The notes under the pieces: model-generated
The model's database searches: none
The model's input: the letters and a program-made list of their open reading frames with translations, nothing else
What the model was told of the DNA's origin: nothing
Shown: positions 7,443 to 16,042 of the stretch, in pieces
Numbering within the stretch: position 1 is the first letter of the stretch
Layout of the letters: each line of letters opens with the position of its first letter
Made by a program: the position numbers and the translations under genes
Assembly: GCA_934533005.1 (NCBI GenBank)
Contig: CAKTBC010000002.1
Coordinates: forward strand, 1-64,000
Origin: an uncultured Oscillospiraceae bacterium
GTDB taxonomy: Bacteria > Bacillota > Clostridia > Oscillospirales > Oscillospiraceae
Reading direction: 5' to 3'
Length of the DNA: 64,000 nt

Positions 7443-9921
7443 CCTTCGTCATGTGCTGCGCGGCAACGCGAAGCATCATTCGTTTTGTTTCGCCGGTATC
7501 AAACTTCACCTCAACCAGAGCGTCCCCGCCCATCGGCGTCATCTTTTCGATCATGCCCTTGCCGAACGCCTTATGCGCCACGCGGTCGCCTGTCTGAAAA
7601 CTGGGCGTCTTTGGCGCGGACAGAACGGTTTTCGGCTTTTCGGTGGCTACACGCTTCGGCGCGGCGGCGCGGCCGGTACGGGCGGCATAGCTCGTGCCAA
7701 AGCCCGCAGCGCGGCTGCCGGGCTTATATGACACGTATCCGGAGGAATGCCCGCCACCGCGGTAACCGCTCTCCGAAGAGCGGAAAGAGCCGTCATCGTC
7801 CCAGAGACTGGTGCACGCTTCTTTTTTCGCAAGTCCCTGCCGGTCAAGCAGCGCCGCGGGGATCTCCTCGGTGAAGCGCGACGGGAGATTGGCCGACGTG
7901 CGGCCGTAGAGCATGCGCTGCGCTGCGCAGGTAATGTAAAGCTTTTCCTTCGCGCGGGTGATCGCCACATAGCAGAGCCGGCGCTCCTCTTCCATCTCCT
8001 CGCTCTCACCGATGGAAAGCGAGCTCGGAAAAAGCCCCTCCTCCGCGCCGACGATGAAAACGACCGGAAATTCCAGTCCCTTGGCCGCATGCATCGTCAT
8101 CATGACGGCGGCGTCCTCAGCGCGGTCGTAATTATCCATATCCGTATAGAGCGCTACCTCGTCGAGATAGGAATAGAGATCGAGATCCGGGTTGGCCTCC
8201 ACGCTCTTCACGATGCTGGATTTGAGCTCGGCGATGTTTTCGAGCCGGGTGACGTTCTCGTCGCCGCCCTTCGTTTCCAGAGCGAGCGCATAGCCGGTAC
8301 GCTCGACCACCGCGTCATAAAATTCGTCCAGCGGCAGCGCCGAAACGGCTTCCTGCAGTTCCGCGATCATGCGGCAGAACTCTTCCATTCTCTTTCCGGC
8401 GGAGATACCGGCTCTGTGGGACGCCGTGGACATTGCCTCAAAGAGCGAAATGCTCTCCGCCGCGGCGATCTCGCGGATCTTTTCAAGGCTCGTCGCCCCG
8501 ATGCCGCGCGGCGGCTCATTCACAATGCGCAGAAGGCGCGTTTCGTCCGTGGGGTTTGCGATCACGTTGAGGTACGCGAGAATGTCCTTGACCTCAGCGC
8601 GGTCAAAAAAGCGTGTGCCGCCGAAGATGCGGTACGGGATCGAGCGGCGCTTGAGTGCAAGTTCGATACTGCGAGACTGTGCGTTTGTCCGGTAGAGCAC
8701 GGCAAAATCGCGCATCGGACGGCGCGTCGAGCGGATGGTGCGGGCAACAAAGTCTGCCTCGTCGTCCTCGTTGTGCGCCTCGTAGAGCGTGATGGGCTCG
8801 CCGCCAGACTGTGCTGTCCATAGCGTTTTCCCCTTACGCTCGTGGTTATTTGCGATGACGGCATTCGCCGCAGCGAGGATGTTCCCGGTCGAGCGGTAGT
8901 TCTGCTCAAGCCGGATGACGCGCGCATCCGGGTACTGTTTTTCAAAGGAGAGTATGTTCTCGATCGTGGCGCCGCGGAACTTATAGATGCTCTGATCGTC
9001 GTCGCCGACGACGCAGATGTTCCGGCTGCCGCTCGCCATGAGCGCGGCAAAGAGGTATTGCAGGTGGTTCGTATCCTGATACTCGTCGATGAGAACGTAC
9101 CGGAACTTTCGCTGATAGTACGCGAGCACATCCGGATTATCCTGCAAAAGCCGGACGGTATAGTATATGAGATCGTCAAAGTCCATGGCCCCAGCGTCCC
9201 GCAGATGTTTGGCATATGCCGCGCAGATCTGCGCGGTGCGGATGCAGCGGATATCGCCGGTGCGCTCCTCGGCAGCCACGGCGTCCTCGGGCGCGACGAG
9301 CGCCCCTTTATACCGGCTCGCCGCGGCGAGCATGGCCTTCGGCGGGAACGCCTTATCGTCGATGTTTTTATCGCGCAGGATGCGCTTCATCACCGAAAGG
9401 CTGTCTGCCTGATCGTAGATCGTGAAGCTCTTCGGGAAGCCGAGACGGTCGGCATCGCGCCGCAGGATGCGCACGCAGGTACCATGAAACGTGAGCGCCC
9501 ACACATCGCGCCCGGTCTCGCCGAGCTTGGCTTCCAGGCGGCTCTTGAGTTCGTCCGCGGCCTTGTTCGTGAACGTGATCGCGAGCACCTGCCACGGAGC
9601 CGCCGGGTCAACGGCGCACATGCGGCGGATATTGTCCGTCATGCTCGTACGTCCGGCAGCGGCATCCTCCAGTACCAAGAGCATTTTCTCATCCGCGCCC
9701 GGCGGGAGCTCTCTCGTGTCTGCGCCGCGGCCAAAGCGGAGGATATTCTCCACGCGGTGGATCAAGACCGTTGTTTTCCCGCTGCCCGCGCCCGCGAGCA
9801 GAAGAAGCGGGCCTTCCGTCGTCAGAACGGCCTCGCGCTGCTCCGGGTTCAGATTGGCATATTCTTTTTCAATGATCCGCCGCCGTGCGGCGGCAAACCG
9901 GCGGGAAAAGTCCTCGGTCAT
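7435..9921 (-). CDS. pcrA: ATP-dependent DNA helicase PcrA/UvrD
   Basis: An 828-residue superfamily 1A helicase that unwinds DNA 3'-5' in repair and replication restart. Motifs in order: Q motif (LNPEQREAV, about 24-32), Walker A (AGAGSGKT, 43-50), motif Ia (AITFTNKAADEL), Walker B (LIDEYQDTN), motif III (GDDDQSIYKFRGA), motif IV (QNYRSTGNIL), motif V/VI (MTMHAAKGLEFPVVF, CYVAITRAKEKL). The C-terminus carries a Gly/Ser-rich linker and a Tudor-like domain (VAHKAFGKGMIEKM...), typical of PcrA for RNA polymerase binding. Length is slightly above the usual 720-780, mainly from a longer insert after the Walker A domain. It is coupled by an eight-base overlap to csoR. Confidence 0.95.
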   Translation of the reverse strand: MTEDFSRRFAAARRRIIEKEYANLNPEQREAVLTTEGPLLLLAGAGSGKTTVLIHRVENILRFGRGADTRELPPGADEKMLLVLEDAAAGRTSMTDNIRRMCAVDPAAPWQVLAITFTNKAADELKSRLEAKLGETGRDVWALTFHGTCVRILRRDADRLGFPKSFTIYDQADSLSVMKRILRDKNIDDKAFPPKAMLAAASRYKGALVAPEDAVAAEERTGDIRCIRTAQICAAYAKHLRDAGAMDFDDLIYYTVRLLQDNPDVLAYYQRKFRYVLIDEYQDTNHLQYLFAALMASGSRNICVVGDDDQSIYKFRGATIENILSFEKQYPDARVIRLEQNYRSTGNILAAANAVIANNHERKGKTLWTAQSGGEPITLYEAHNEDDEADFVARTIRSTRRPMRDFAVLYRTNAQSRSIELALKRRSIPYRIFGGTRFFDRAEVKDILAYLNVIANPTDETRLLRIVNEPPRGIGATSLEKIREIAAAESISLFEAMSTASHRAGISAGKRMEEFCRMIAELQEAVSALPLDEFYDAVVERTGYALALETKGGDENVTRLENIAELKSSIVKSVEANPDLDLYSYLDEVALYTDMDNYDRAEDAAVMMTMHAAKGLEFPVVFIVGAEEGLFPSSLSIGESEEMEEERRLCYVAITRAKEKLYITCAAQRMLYGRTSANLPSRFTEEIPAALLDRQGLAKKEACTSLWDDDGSFRSSESGYRGGGHSSGYVSYKPGSRAAGFGTSYAARTGRAAAPKRVATEKPKTVLSAPKTPSFQTGDRVAHKAFGKGMIEKMTPMGGDALVEVKFDTGETKRMMLRVAAQHMTKDE

Positions 9922-9948
9922 GGGGCAATATCCTCGGTTTCGTTATAT

Positions 9949-10497
9949 TTAATCTTTGAAGAACAGATGCTTGACGCGCTTATAAATAAAGAACGTGATC
10001 GCGCCGTTGACGCCTGCCTTGATAAGATTGAAGAGCAGAATGAACGGCATGAGCGAGAGCACGGCGGACACCGTGGCGTTGTTCACTGCACCCATCATAA
10101 AATAGGGCGTGATGACAAGGTTTGCAAAGAACATGCACACGACCATCGTCAGCGTGCCGATGCCGATGGCGACCGCGGCCATTTTCTTCGTTTTGTGTTT
10201 CCGGTAGAAAAGGCTCGACGAGAGCACATACGCGCCCGTTGCGACAATGTGCATGATGATGCCGTAGATCCCGCTCTGGGCGCTCACGGTAAAGCCCTGA
10301 ATGAATGCGGCGATCAGTGTGACGATGAATCCCGCAGCCGGGCCAAACGCAAAGCCGCAGATCAGGATGGGAATGTCTGCCGGGTCGTATTCAAGGAATG
10401 CGACCGCCGGGAAGATCGGAAAGTGGATCAGCGCGACAAAGCAGACGGAGAGTGCCGTCAAAATCGCCATCGTCGTCAGTTTACGGGTGTTATTCAT
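9949..10497 (-). CDS. ribU: Riboflavin ECF transporter substrate-binding subunit
   Basis: A 182-residue S component with about six membrane helices and the N-terminal KLTTMAILTALSVCFVAL pattern of ECF S components. ECF transporters use this subunit to bind the vitamin and a shared EcfA/A'/T module for ATP-driven uptake; the module genes are not in the window. Riboflavin is assigned because an FMN riboswitch lies immediately upstream. The ATG at 10495-10497 has an AAGGGGGC ribosome site; a longer reading frame upstream would run into the riboswitch and is not used. ECF reliance for riboflavin is typical of Firmicutes. Confidence 0.9.
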   Translation of the reverse strand: MNNTRKLTTMAILTALSVCFVALIHFPIFPAVAFLEYDPADIPILICGFAFGPAAGFIVTLIAAFIQGFTVSAQSGIYGIIMHIVATGAYVLSSSLFYRKHKTKKMAAVAIGIGTLTMVVCMFFANLVITPYFMMGAVNNATVSAVLSLMPFILLFNLIKAGVNGAITFFIYKRVKHLFFKD

Positions 10498-10513
10498 GGG
10501 AAAAGGCCCCCTT

Positions 10514-10548
10514 AAAAAAAATTCGTCCGAAGAAAACCATTCTCCGGG
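10514..10548 (-). terminator. Candidate riboswitch-controlled terminator before ribU
   Basis: On the minus strand the arms CCGGAGAA and TTCTTCGG can pair (one G-U), followed five bases later by eight T residues. Its place between the FMN aptamer and the start codon fits an expression platform that stops transcription when FMN is bound. Confidence 0.55.
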
Positions 10549-10583
10549 CGCAGCACAAGGATGTAAGGAGAGCCTTACCGCTT

Positions 10584-10694
10584 CTTCTTCCATCCAGACT
10601 ATACTGTCGGTTTCGGAGTTACACCGAATCTGCCTTACGGCTCGCGGACTTTACCGCCGGTCGGGAGTTTCACCCTGCCCTGAAGAACTGTTCC
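10584..10694 (-). ncRNA. FMN riboswitch (RFN element)
   Basis: On the minus strand the aptamer shows the conserved RFN blocks in order: TTCAGGGCAGGGTGAAACTC, CCGACCGGCGGT, a variable hairpin, GATTCGGTGTAACTCCGA, ACCGACAGTATAGTCTGGAT, then GAAGAAG. It precedes the riboflavin transporter gene ribU and should lower its expression when FMN is abundant. Confidence 0.95.
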
Positions 10695-10710
10695 ATATTC
10701 AGATAGCCGT

Positions 10711-10738
10711 ATTATAGCACGCTCCGCAAAAAAATCAA
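10711..10738 (-). promoter_or_regulatory. Promoter of the FMN riboswitch-ribU transcript
   Basis: TTGATT (10733-10738) and a perfect TATAAT (10711-10716) on the minus strand with 16 bases between, directly upstream of the aptamer. Confidence 0.75.
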
Positions 10739-10743
10739 GAGCT

Positions 10744-10772
10744 TTGACAATCCGCTCAAAAAACCTTACAAT
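10744..10772 (+). promoter_or_regulatory. Sigma-A promoter for the SLOG-GNAT gene pair
   Basis: A consensus TTGACA (10744-10749) and TACAAT (10767-10772) with 17-base spacing, 18 bases before the first gene. It is back-to-back with the ribU promoter. Confidence 0.8.
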
Positions 10773-10789
10773 AGCGGCAAAAGGATGTG

Positions 10790-11299
10790 ATGCGCATGGG
10801 CGAGCCAACCTGCACCTTTACCGGCCACCGCGCCGAGAAGCTGCCGTGGGGCTATAACGAGAGCGATCCGCGCTGCCGGAGACTGAAACGGACGCTGTTC
10901 GATACACTGGAAGCGGTATACGAATCCGGCTTTCACCGGTTCATCTGCGGCATGGCGGAGGGGTGCGATCTCTATTTCTGCGAGGCCGTCCTCGCGCTGC
11001 GCGAGGGTCATTCCGATATTACGCTCGAAGCCGCCGTCCCGTTTGCGGGACAGGCCGAGCATTGGGGCGCATCGCAGCGGCAGCGGTACGACTCGCTCAT
11101 CGCGCGCTGCGACACCGTCACCGTATTGCAGGAGCATTACTCCCCCGGCTGCATGATGAAGCGCAACCGCTACATGGTCGACCACGCCGATCTCATCATC
11201 GCCTGCTACGACGGGAAATCCGGCGGCACGCTCAACACGCTGCGCTACGCCATCGGGCGAGACATCCAGATCGTGCATCTGCCGCTGGAAAGTGAATAG
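10790..11299 (+). CDS. SLOG-family protein (DUF1273 / YpsA-like)
   Basis: A 169-residue Rossmann-like protein of the DUF1273/YpsA type within the SLOG superfamily, which binds nucleotide-derived ligands. It has the family's CTFTGHRAEKLPWG opening, a central GMAEGCDLYFCEAVL stretch and a C-terminal DLIIACYDGKSGGTLNT segment that resembles the phosphate-binding GGT. YpsA in Bacillus affects cell division, but the biochemical role of the family is unsettled. GTG 10787, ATG 10790 and ATG 10796 are all in frame; ATG 10790 is chosen for its spacing from AAAAGG. It is followed after 10 bases by an acetyltransferase gene, probably in the same transcript. Confidence 0.8.
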   Translation: MRMGEPTCTFTGHRAEKLPWGYNESDPRCRRLKRTLFDTLEAVYESGFHRFICGMAEGCDLYFCEAVLALREGHSDITLEAAVPFAGQAEHWGASQRQRYDSLIARCDTVTVLQEHYSPGCMMKRNRYMVDHADLIIACYDGKSGGTLNTLRYAIGRDIQIVHLPLESE

Positions 11300-11309
11300 G
11301 AGAAAGAAA

Positions 11310-11762
11310 ATGGAATTTAAAAAGATCGATAAGACCAACTATCAGGAATGCATGGCATTGGAGGTCGACGAAAGCCAGAAGTACTTCGTCGCGGATAACA
11401 CGCGCTCTCTCGTCGAGGCCGCCTATGAGGACGGACTCTACACGCTGGGAATATATGACGGCGATACCATGGTTGGTTTCATCCTGTACGACTACGACGA
11501 TACATATCCCGGCTGGTCAATGAGCCGGTTTATGATCGGCCGCCAGTTCCAGGGAAAAGGCTATGGAAAACGCGCCGTCCGGGAGTTTCTGGACTATTTT
11601 AAAGCCGAGCATAACGCCGATAAGATCTATATCAGCGTTTCTCTCGACAACACCATCGCTCGCAAAATGTACACGGATTTAGGCTTTCAGAAAATAAAGG
11701 AAATTGAATATACGTATTCCGGCCATCTGTATCGCGAGATGCAGATGGCAAAGGAGCTGTAA
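11310..11762 (+). CDS. GNAT acetyltransferase, BltD-like (spermidine/diamine N-acetyltransferase candidate)
   Basis: A 150-residue GNAT protein. The acetyl-CoA-binding segment is MIGRQFQGKGYGKRAV (motif A, Q/RxxGxG/A); the N-terminal half has the KYFVADNTRSLVEAAY pattern found in BltD/SpeG-like polyamine acetylases, and the end SLDNTIARKMYTDLGF fits motif B. The ATG at 11310 is used because AGGAGAAAG lies directly upstream. Acetylation of spermidine or related diamines is plausible by family resemblance and would connect with the agmatine/putrescine operon at 32 kb, but this is inference. Confidence 0.75.
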   Translation: MEFKKIDKTNYQECMALEVDESQKYFVADNTRSLVEAAYEDGLYTLGIYDGDTMVGFILYDYDDTYPGWSMSRFMIGRQFQGKGYGKRAVREFLDYFKAEHNADKIYISVSLDNTIARKMYTDLGFQKIKEIEYTYSGHLYREMQMAKEL

Positions 11763-11790
11763 CGTCTCCTGTATTACAGCTCGCAGTGAA

Positions 11791-11827
11791 AAACGGCGCG
11801 GACAGGTTATCTGTCCGCGCCGCGTTT
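11791..11827. terminator. Bidirectional terminator hairpin between convergent genes
   Basis: A strong stem (AACGGCGCGGACAG with CTGTCCGCGCCG) sits between the ends of the GNAT gene (plus) and ybaB (minus), with A/T runs on both sides. Confidence 0.65.
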
Positions 11828-11844
11828 GTACAAATATCAAATGC

Positions 11845-12204
11845 TCAGAAGCCGAAGTTCAGCCCGCCGGTGACCTTGGCCATACTCTCCTCGCGGGAGG
11901 TCTTTGCCGCCTTGAGCGCGGAGTTGACCGCCGCGATGACCATGTCCTGGAGCATTTCCACGTCATCGGGATCGACGGCCTCGGGGTCGATCGTGAGCGT
12001 GATGAGCTCACGTTTGCCGTTGACCTCCGCCGTGACAACGCCGCCACCCGCCGAAGCGGAGTATGTCTTGGCGTCCAGCTCTTCCTGCATTTTCAGCATA
12101 TCCTGCTGCATCTTCTGCGCCTGCTTCATGAGATCGCTCTGTCTCATGCCTCCGCCCATGCTCATACCGCCGCCGAAGCTGCCGCCTCTGTATCCTTTTG
12201 CCAT
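11845..12204 (-). CDS. ybaB: YbaB/EbfC nucleoid-associated protein
   Basis: A 119-residue small dimeric DNA-binding protein. The coiled-coil helix LMKQAQKMQQDMLKMQEEL (about 25-43) and the core ITLTIDPEAVDPDDVEMLQDMVIAAVN match YbaB/EbfC. The N-terminus carries a Gly/Met-rich stretch of about 20 residues, common in Clostridia. It lies 18 bases downstream of dnaX, the classic dnaX-ybaB pairing (normally followed by recR, which is not here). It has a nucleoid-shaping or recombination-associated role. Confidence 0.92.
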   Translation of the reverse strand: MAKGYRGGSFGGGMSMGGGMRQSDLMKQAQKMQQDMLKMQEELDAKTYSASAGGGVVTAEVNGKRELITLTIDPEAVDPDDVEMLQDMVIAAVNSALKAAKTSREESMAKVTGGLNFGF

Positions 12205-12222
12205 AATATCGAATCTCCTTTT

Positions 12223-13857
12223 TTATTGGATGGTTACGTTTCCGAATTTGCCGAGAAAGTCGAGCTTATCCAGCCCCGGCGCGCCGCCGGTCTGCAATTC
12301 CTCCAGCCGAATCTGCATCGGCGCACCGCAGAGCGCGGACACCTTCTGCCGGATCTTGTTGAGCACATCCGGGACATTGACCGTATTTTTTGCAAAGCCC
12401 GGCAGCAGACGCAAAATGAGCTCGCCGCCGCGGATCTCGCCGGAGGACTGCGTAGCGTCCGTCAGAACGATGCGCACGCCGATGGGCAGTTCGTTTTCCA
12501 GCTGCGAGAGCGCGTATTCCCAACTGACGCCGCCTGCGGGCACACCGTCTGCCGCCGTTACAGTAGGGGCAGGAACGGACTCAGTAGCCGGAGGAACCGG
12601 TTTTGCCTCTTCCGCAGGAGCGGGTTCGCTCGCCGGAGCCGGAGGCTCATACTCGGGAGCGCTCTTCTCGGCAGTCGGCGCTTCACGCACCGGCGCTGCC
12701 GGAGGGGGCACATACGTACTCTGCGGCTTCGGCGCCGCCGGGGCAATGCTCGGAGCCGGAGGCGCCGTGCGCGGCGGCGCGATCTCTCCGCCGCCGGAGA
12801 GCTCTGCAAGACAAAGCTCCGTTTGAAGTCGCGGGTTGCCGGTTTCGCGCAGCAGCGCCTGATGTTTTTGGAGTGTGTTCAAAAGCCAGAGAAGGTTTCC
12901 GTCGCTCGCACGGATCGAACGGAGCGCTTCCTCTCCGTAGGCCCCGGAGATGAGCGTTCTCCCGCCTTTGGGGGCAAGACGCAGCAGCAGCGCATCGCGG
13001 AAAAGGCCGGAGAGCTCCCCGAGGAGCGCCGCAGGGTCTTTCCCCTCCTGCCAGAGCGATTCAAACTGCGTGAGAGCGTCCTCGGTATTTCCGGCGAGAA
13101 CGGCATCCGCAATGGACTGCGTGCGGAGCGTCCCGGCCAGTCCCATAGCGTTCAGCACCGCCGCGGTATCCACGGTTTCCGCCGCAGAGCACTGGTCAAG
13201 AAGCGAAAGACCATCGCGCATGCCGCCGTCGGCGAGACGTCCCAGAAGCTGCGCCGCGTCCGCCGTGAGGTTGATGCCCTCCTGCTCCGCAACATAGGCG
13301 AGACGCTTGGCGATCGTGTTACTGTCGAGCCGCCGGAAGCTGTGGCGCTGGCAGCGGGAGAGGATCGTGGGGAGGACTTTGTTGAGTTCCGTCGTTGCGA
13401 GGATAAACATGAGGTGCTGCGGCGGCTCTTCCAGAATTTTCAGCAGCGCGTTGAACGCCGGTTTGGAGAGCATGTGCACCTCATCGATGATGTACACGCG
13501 CTTGCGCACCGTGGTGGGAGAGAAAATCGCCTCATCGCGCAGCATACGCACATCGTCCACGCCGTTATTGGACGCCGCGTCCAGTTCAACAACGTCGAGA
13601 ATGGAGCCGTCCTCGATGCCGCGGCAGGCGTCGCACTCGTTGCAGGGGTTCCCGTCCACCGGGTGCTCGCAGTTGACCGCCTTGGCGAGAATACGCGCGC
13701 AGGTCGTTTTGCCCGTGCCGCGGGTGCCGATAAAAAGATAGGCGTGGCTAAGCCGTCCGGTACGCACCTGGGTCTTGAGCGTTTCGGTGATGAACGGCTG
13801 CCCCACCACATCGTCAAAGGTTTTCGGCCGGTATTTCCGGTACAGAGCTTCGTACAA
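12223..13857 (-). CDS. dnaX: DNA polymerase III subunit gamma/tau
   Basis: A 544-residue clamp-loader ATPase. The N-terminal YEALYRKYRPKTFDDVVGQ signature, Walker A GTRGTGKT (about 44-51), zinc cysteines at about 63, 72, 75 and 78, Walker B and the SRC sensor (LPTILSRCQRHSF) are all present. A Pro/Ala/Glu-rich linker (about residues 375-455) leads to a C-terminal tau-like domain. The start is a TTG at 13855-13857 with a GGAGAG site; an open frame continues 42 codons further but would overlap the SRP RNA gene, so it is rejected. It is followed by ybaB. Confidence 0.95.
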   Translation of the reverse strand: MYEALYRKYRPKTFDDVVGQPFITETLKTQVRTGRLSHAYLFIGTRGTGKTTCARILAKAVNCEHPVDGNPCNECDACRGIEDGSILDVVELDAASNNGVDDVRMLRDEAIFSPTTVRKRVYIIDEVHMLSKPAFNALLKILEEPPQHLMFILATTELNKVLPTILSRCQRHSFRRLDSNTIAKRLAYVAEQEGINLTADAAQLLGRLADGGMRDGLSLLDQCSAAETVDTAAVLNAMGLAGTLRTQSIADAVLAGNTEDALTQFESLWQEGKDPAALLGELSGLFRDALLLRLAPKGGRTLISGAYGEEALRSIRASDGNLLWLLNTLQKHQALLRETGNPRLQTELCLAELSGGGEIAPPRTAPPAPSIAPAAPKPQSTYVPPPAAPVREAPTAEKSAPEYEPPAPASEPAPAEEAKPVPPATESVPAPTVTAADGVPAGGVSWEYALSQLENELPIGVRIVLTDATQSSGEIRGGELILRLLPGFAKNTVNVPDVLNKIRQKVSALCGAPMQIRLEELQTGGAPGLDKLDFLGKFGNVTIQ

Positions 13858-13898
13858 AATCCATCTCTCCGTTTTTGGGAAAATAGAAAGCGATCCTT

Positions 13899-14178
13899 GG
13901 CAAGACTGCACACCTTTCCTTGAATGATGCGGTATGCCCGGTGCAACAGCAGCCGGCTCAGGTCCGGCACCCTCACGGCACACACAGCGATCCGCTTAAT
14001 GCTGCTCGGTTCCCCGCCTGACATGGTTCACGGGGCTGTGTTGCGCGAGACCAGACCGTCAGCGCCACTTACTGCCGCCAGACGACACATCGCATACCCT
14101 CGGAGAGGAATTCATCCCTGCTGTAGCGGATTGCAGGCTACAGGGCACCGCTGGCTCCCCGACTAGTGCAGCCTTGCC
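13899..14178 (-). ncRNA. ffs: Signal recognition particle RNA, large Firmicutes type
   Basis: A 280-nt gene on the minus strand. The 5' end GGCAAGGCTGCA pairs over 12 bases with the 3' end TGCAGTCTTGCC, defining both ends. The S-domain core is present (ATGTCAGGCGGGGAACCGAG followed by CAGCATTAAGCGG), and the long 5' part provides the Alu domain seen in spore-forming Firmicutes. It partners Ffh in membrane protein targeting. Its place just upstream of dnaX is the usual Clostridia/Bacilli order. Confidence 0.95.
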
Positions 14179-14193
14179 AAAGACCGCTTTTTT

Positions 14194-14222
14194 ATTATAT
14201 CGGATGCGTGAAAAAATATCAA
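14194..14222 (-). promoter_or_regulatory. Promoter of the SRP RNA gene
   Basis: TTGATA (14217-14222) and TATAAT (14194-14199) with a 17-base spacer on the minus strand, about 15 bases before the RNA 5' end. Confidence 0.85.
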
Positions 14223-14287
14223 GTGTCTTTTGCGTCGCGTTTTCGTTTTCCTGCATACCATAATAAATGGAAAGGGTGTGCATCGTT

Positions 14288-15349
14288 ATGGAACAAAAAA
14301 ATTCCCGGCAGTTTTTCCTCGGCGCAAACACCGGCGCGGGGTTCGTTTCGCTCTATCCGGAGTTTACCAATCCGGGTAAAGGCTCTTTTTTCTGGTACAT
14401 CAAAGGCGGTCCCGGCAATGGGAAGTCCACGCTCATGCGCCGCGCCGCCGAGCGCGCAGAAAGCGCGGGGCTCACCGTTGAAACCATTCTATGCTCCGGC
14501 GATCCCGATTCTCTCGACGGTATATACATTCCGGAGAAAAAGCTCGGGTATGTAGACGCCACCTCGCCGCACGTGCAGGAGCCCGCCGTTCCGGGCGCGA
14601 CGGGGAAATATCTCGATCTCAGCACGTTCTATCGTCCCATTCCCCCGGAAACAGCGGCGGAACTCGCGGCCTTTTTCCCCGCGTACCGGCAGGAGTACGC
14701 GCGCGCCTACAACATGCTGCACGCGGCGATGCTGGTCTCGCCCGGCGAAATTCCGGGCATCGTTACGGAGGAAAAAAAGGCTCACGTGCGAAAACGCGCT
14801 GAAGCGTTCGCGGAAAAGATTCTTCATCCGTCGGACACGGGCGGAGAAACGCGGCGCTTTCTCTCCGCCTATACCTGCCGTGGTGCGGTGCTGCTCTCGG
14901 AGACCGCCGCATCGTTCGGGCGGGTGTATACGCTCGATAACGAGCTCGGTCTCGCGGATGAATTTTTGCAGATCGTGCTCGCGCGCTCCCGCGCCGCCGG
15001 TACCGGGCGCATCGTCTGCCCCGATCCGGTTGATCCGAAAAAGCTCGCCGCGCTCCTTCTTCCAGAGGAAGGGCTGTCTCTTGTTGCGATATCCGGCGAT
15101 TTTCGTTTTGACGGCAAGGCCGCGCAGCACTTCCGGCTTGATGCAATGGCAGAGCTTTCCGAAGCGCAGCGAAAGGAAGTTCGCCGAGCCGCCGCGCTGC
15201 GCCGCTCGCTCACAACGGAAGCGTGCGCCGCGCTACGCCGGGCAAAGGAGCTTCACGACGCGCTCGAAGCGCGGTACCGTCCGTTTGTGGATTTCCGTGC
15301 GCTGACCCGCTTTGAGGAGAAGCATCTGGAAAAAGCGTTTTCGGCATAA
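14288..15349 (+). CDS. P-loop ATPase of unknown function (PRK06851-like)
   Basis: A 353-residue protein with a Walker A motif GGPGNGKST near residues 39-47 and the opening FFLGANTGAGFVSLYPEF seen in a family of uncharacterised ATPases found mainly in spore-forming Firmicutes. It looks like two tandem half-domains, the second starting near residue 190 (SAYTCRGAVLL). No second Walker A is intact. The ATG at 14288 is chosen since GGAAAGGGTG upstream serves it; an ATG 21 bases earlier overlaps that site. It may form an operon with the TspO gene 54 bases downstream. Function is not known to me. Confidence 0.6.
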   Translation: MEQKNSRQFFLGANTGAGFVSLYPEFTNPGKGSFFWYIKGGPGNGKSTLMRRAAERAESAGLTVETILCSGDPDSLDGIYIPEKKLGYVDATSPHVQEPAVPGATGKYLDLSTFYRPIPPETAAELAAFFPAYRQEYARAYNMLHAAMLVSPGEIPGIVTEEKKAHVRKRAEAFAEKILHPSDTGGETRRFLSAYTCRGAVLLSETAASFGRVYTLDNELGLADEFLQIVLARSRAAGTGRIVCPDPVDPKKLAALLLPEEGLSLVAISGDFRFDGKAAQHFRLDAMAELSEAQRKEVRRAAALRRSLTTEACAALRRAKELHDALEARYRPFVDFRALTRFEEKHLEKAFSA

Positions 15350-15403
15350 GCACGGCGCGGGGCGCATATACTTTTCCCGGAGAAAAAACGGAGGTACGCT
15401 TTC

Positions 15404-15889
15404 ATGGATCGGAACCAGGAAAAGAAACGGGACATTATACGTTATACCGGACATATTGCCGGAACGCTCACGGTCGGCGGTCTTTCAGCGCTTCTCTCCC
15501 GCGGCGGCATGGAGGCATTCTCTCACCTGAAAAAGCCGCCGTTCGCTCCGCCGGACTGGGTATTCCCGGCGGCGTGGACGCTTCTCTATATCCTGATGGC
15601 CATCAGCGCGGCAATGATCGCCGGAGAGGGAACGAAGCGATCGCGCGGCGCGCTTTTCACGTACTGGGCGCAGCTCTTCGTCAACTTCTGGTGGTCGATC
15701 CTTTTCTTTGCCTGGGGGCTGCGGCTCACAGCCTTTTTCTGGCTGCTTCTGCTGCTCGCACTGGCCGCGGCAATGGCGATCCGGTTCGGCAAGATCCGTC
15801 CTATCGCCGGGAAAATGAACATTCCCTATCTTCTGTGGCTTGTTTTCGCCGGAGTGTTGAATATTTCGGTATACATTTTAAACAAGTGA
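15404..15889 (+). CDS. tspO: TspO/MBR-family membrane protein
   Basis: A 161-residue protein with five predicted helices. Family motifs are KKPPFAPPDWVFPAAWTLLY after helix 1, QLFVNFWWSILFF in helix 3-4 and PYLLWLVFAGVLN in helix 5. TspO proteins bind porphyrins and other tetrapyrroles and are linked to stress responses. The ATG is preceded by ACGGAGGTACG. A 25-residue charged N-terminal leader is slightly long for the family. Confidence 0.9.
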   Translation: MDRNQEKKRDIIRYTGHIAGTLTVGGLSALLSRGGMEAFSHLKKPPFAPPDWVFPAAWTLLYILMAISAAMIAGEGTKRSRGALFTYWAQLFVNFWWSILFFAWGLRLTAFFWLLLLLALAAAMAIRFGKIRPIAGKMNIPYLLWLVFAGVLNISVYILNK

Positions 15890-15901
15890 AACGTTTCCGA
15901 T

Positions 15902-15934
15902 TGGCCCGCAATTGATTTGCGGGCTAATTTTTTG
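15902..15934 (+). terminator. Intrinsic terminator after tspO
   Basis: The stem GCCCGCAA / TTTGCGGGC with a short loop is followed by TAATTTTTTG. Confidence 0.75.
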
Positions 15935-15964
15935 TTAAGAAATCGTTTTTGAAAAAAAACGGTA

Positions 15965-15993
15965 TTGAAAAATACTATTTCTTCCTGTAAACT
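15965..15993 (+). promoter_or_regulatory. Promoter of hppA
   Basis: TTGAAA (15965-15970) and TAAACT (15988-15993), 17-base spacing, about 50 bases before the TTG start of hppA. Confidence 0.6.
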
Positions 15994-16042
15994 TAACACT
16001 TGCCCTGATCCCTAAGCAAAAAATTTTTGAGGAGTGAAGTAA

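Noticed and set aside
13858..13983. N-terminal extension of dnaX by 42 codons
   Set aside because: It would overlap the SRP RNA 3' end, has no ribosome site, and DnaX proteins begin at YEALYRKYRP; the TTG at 13857 is used.
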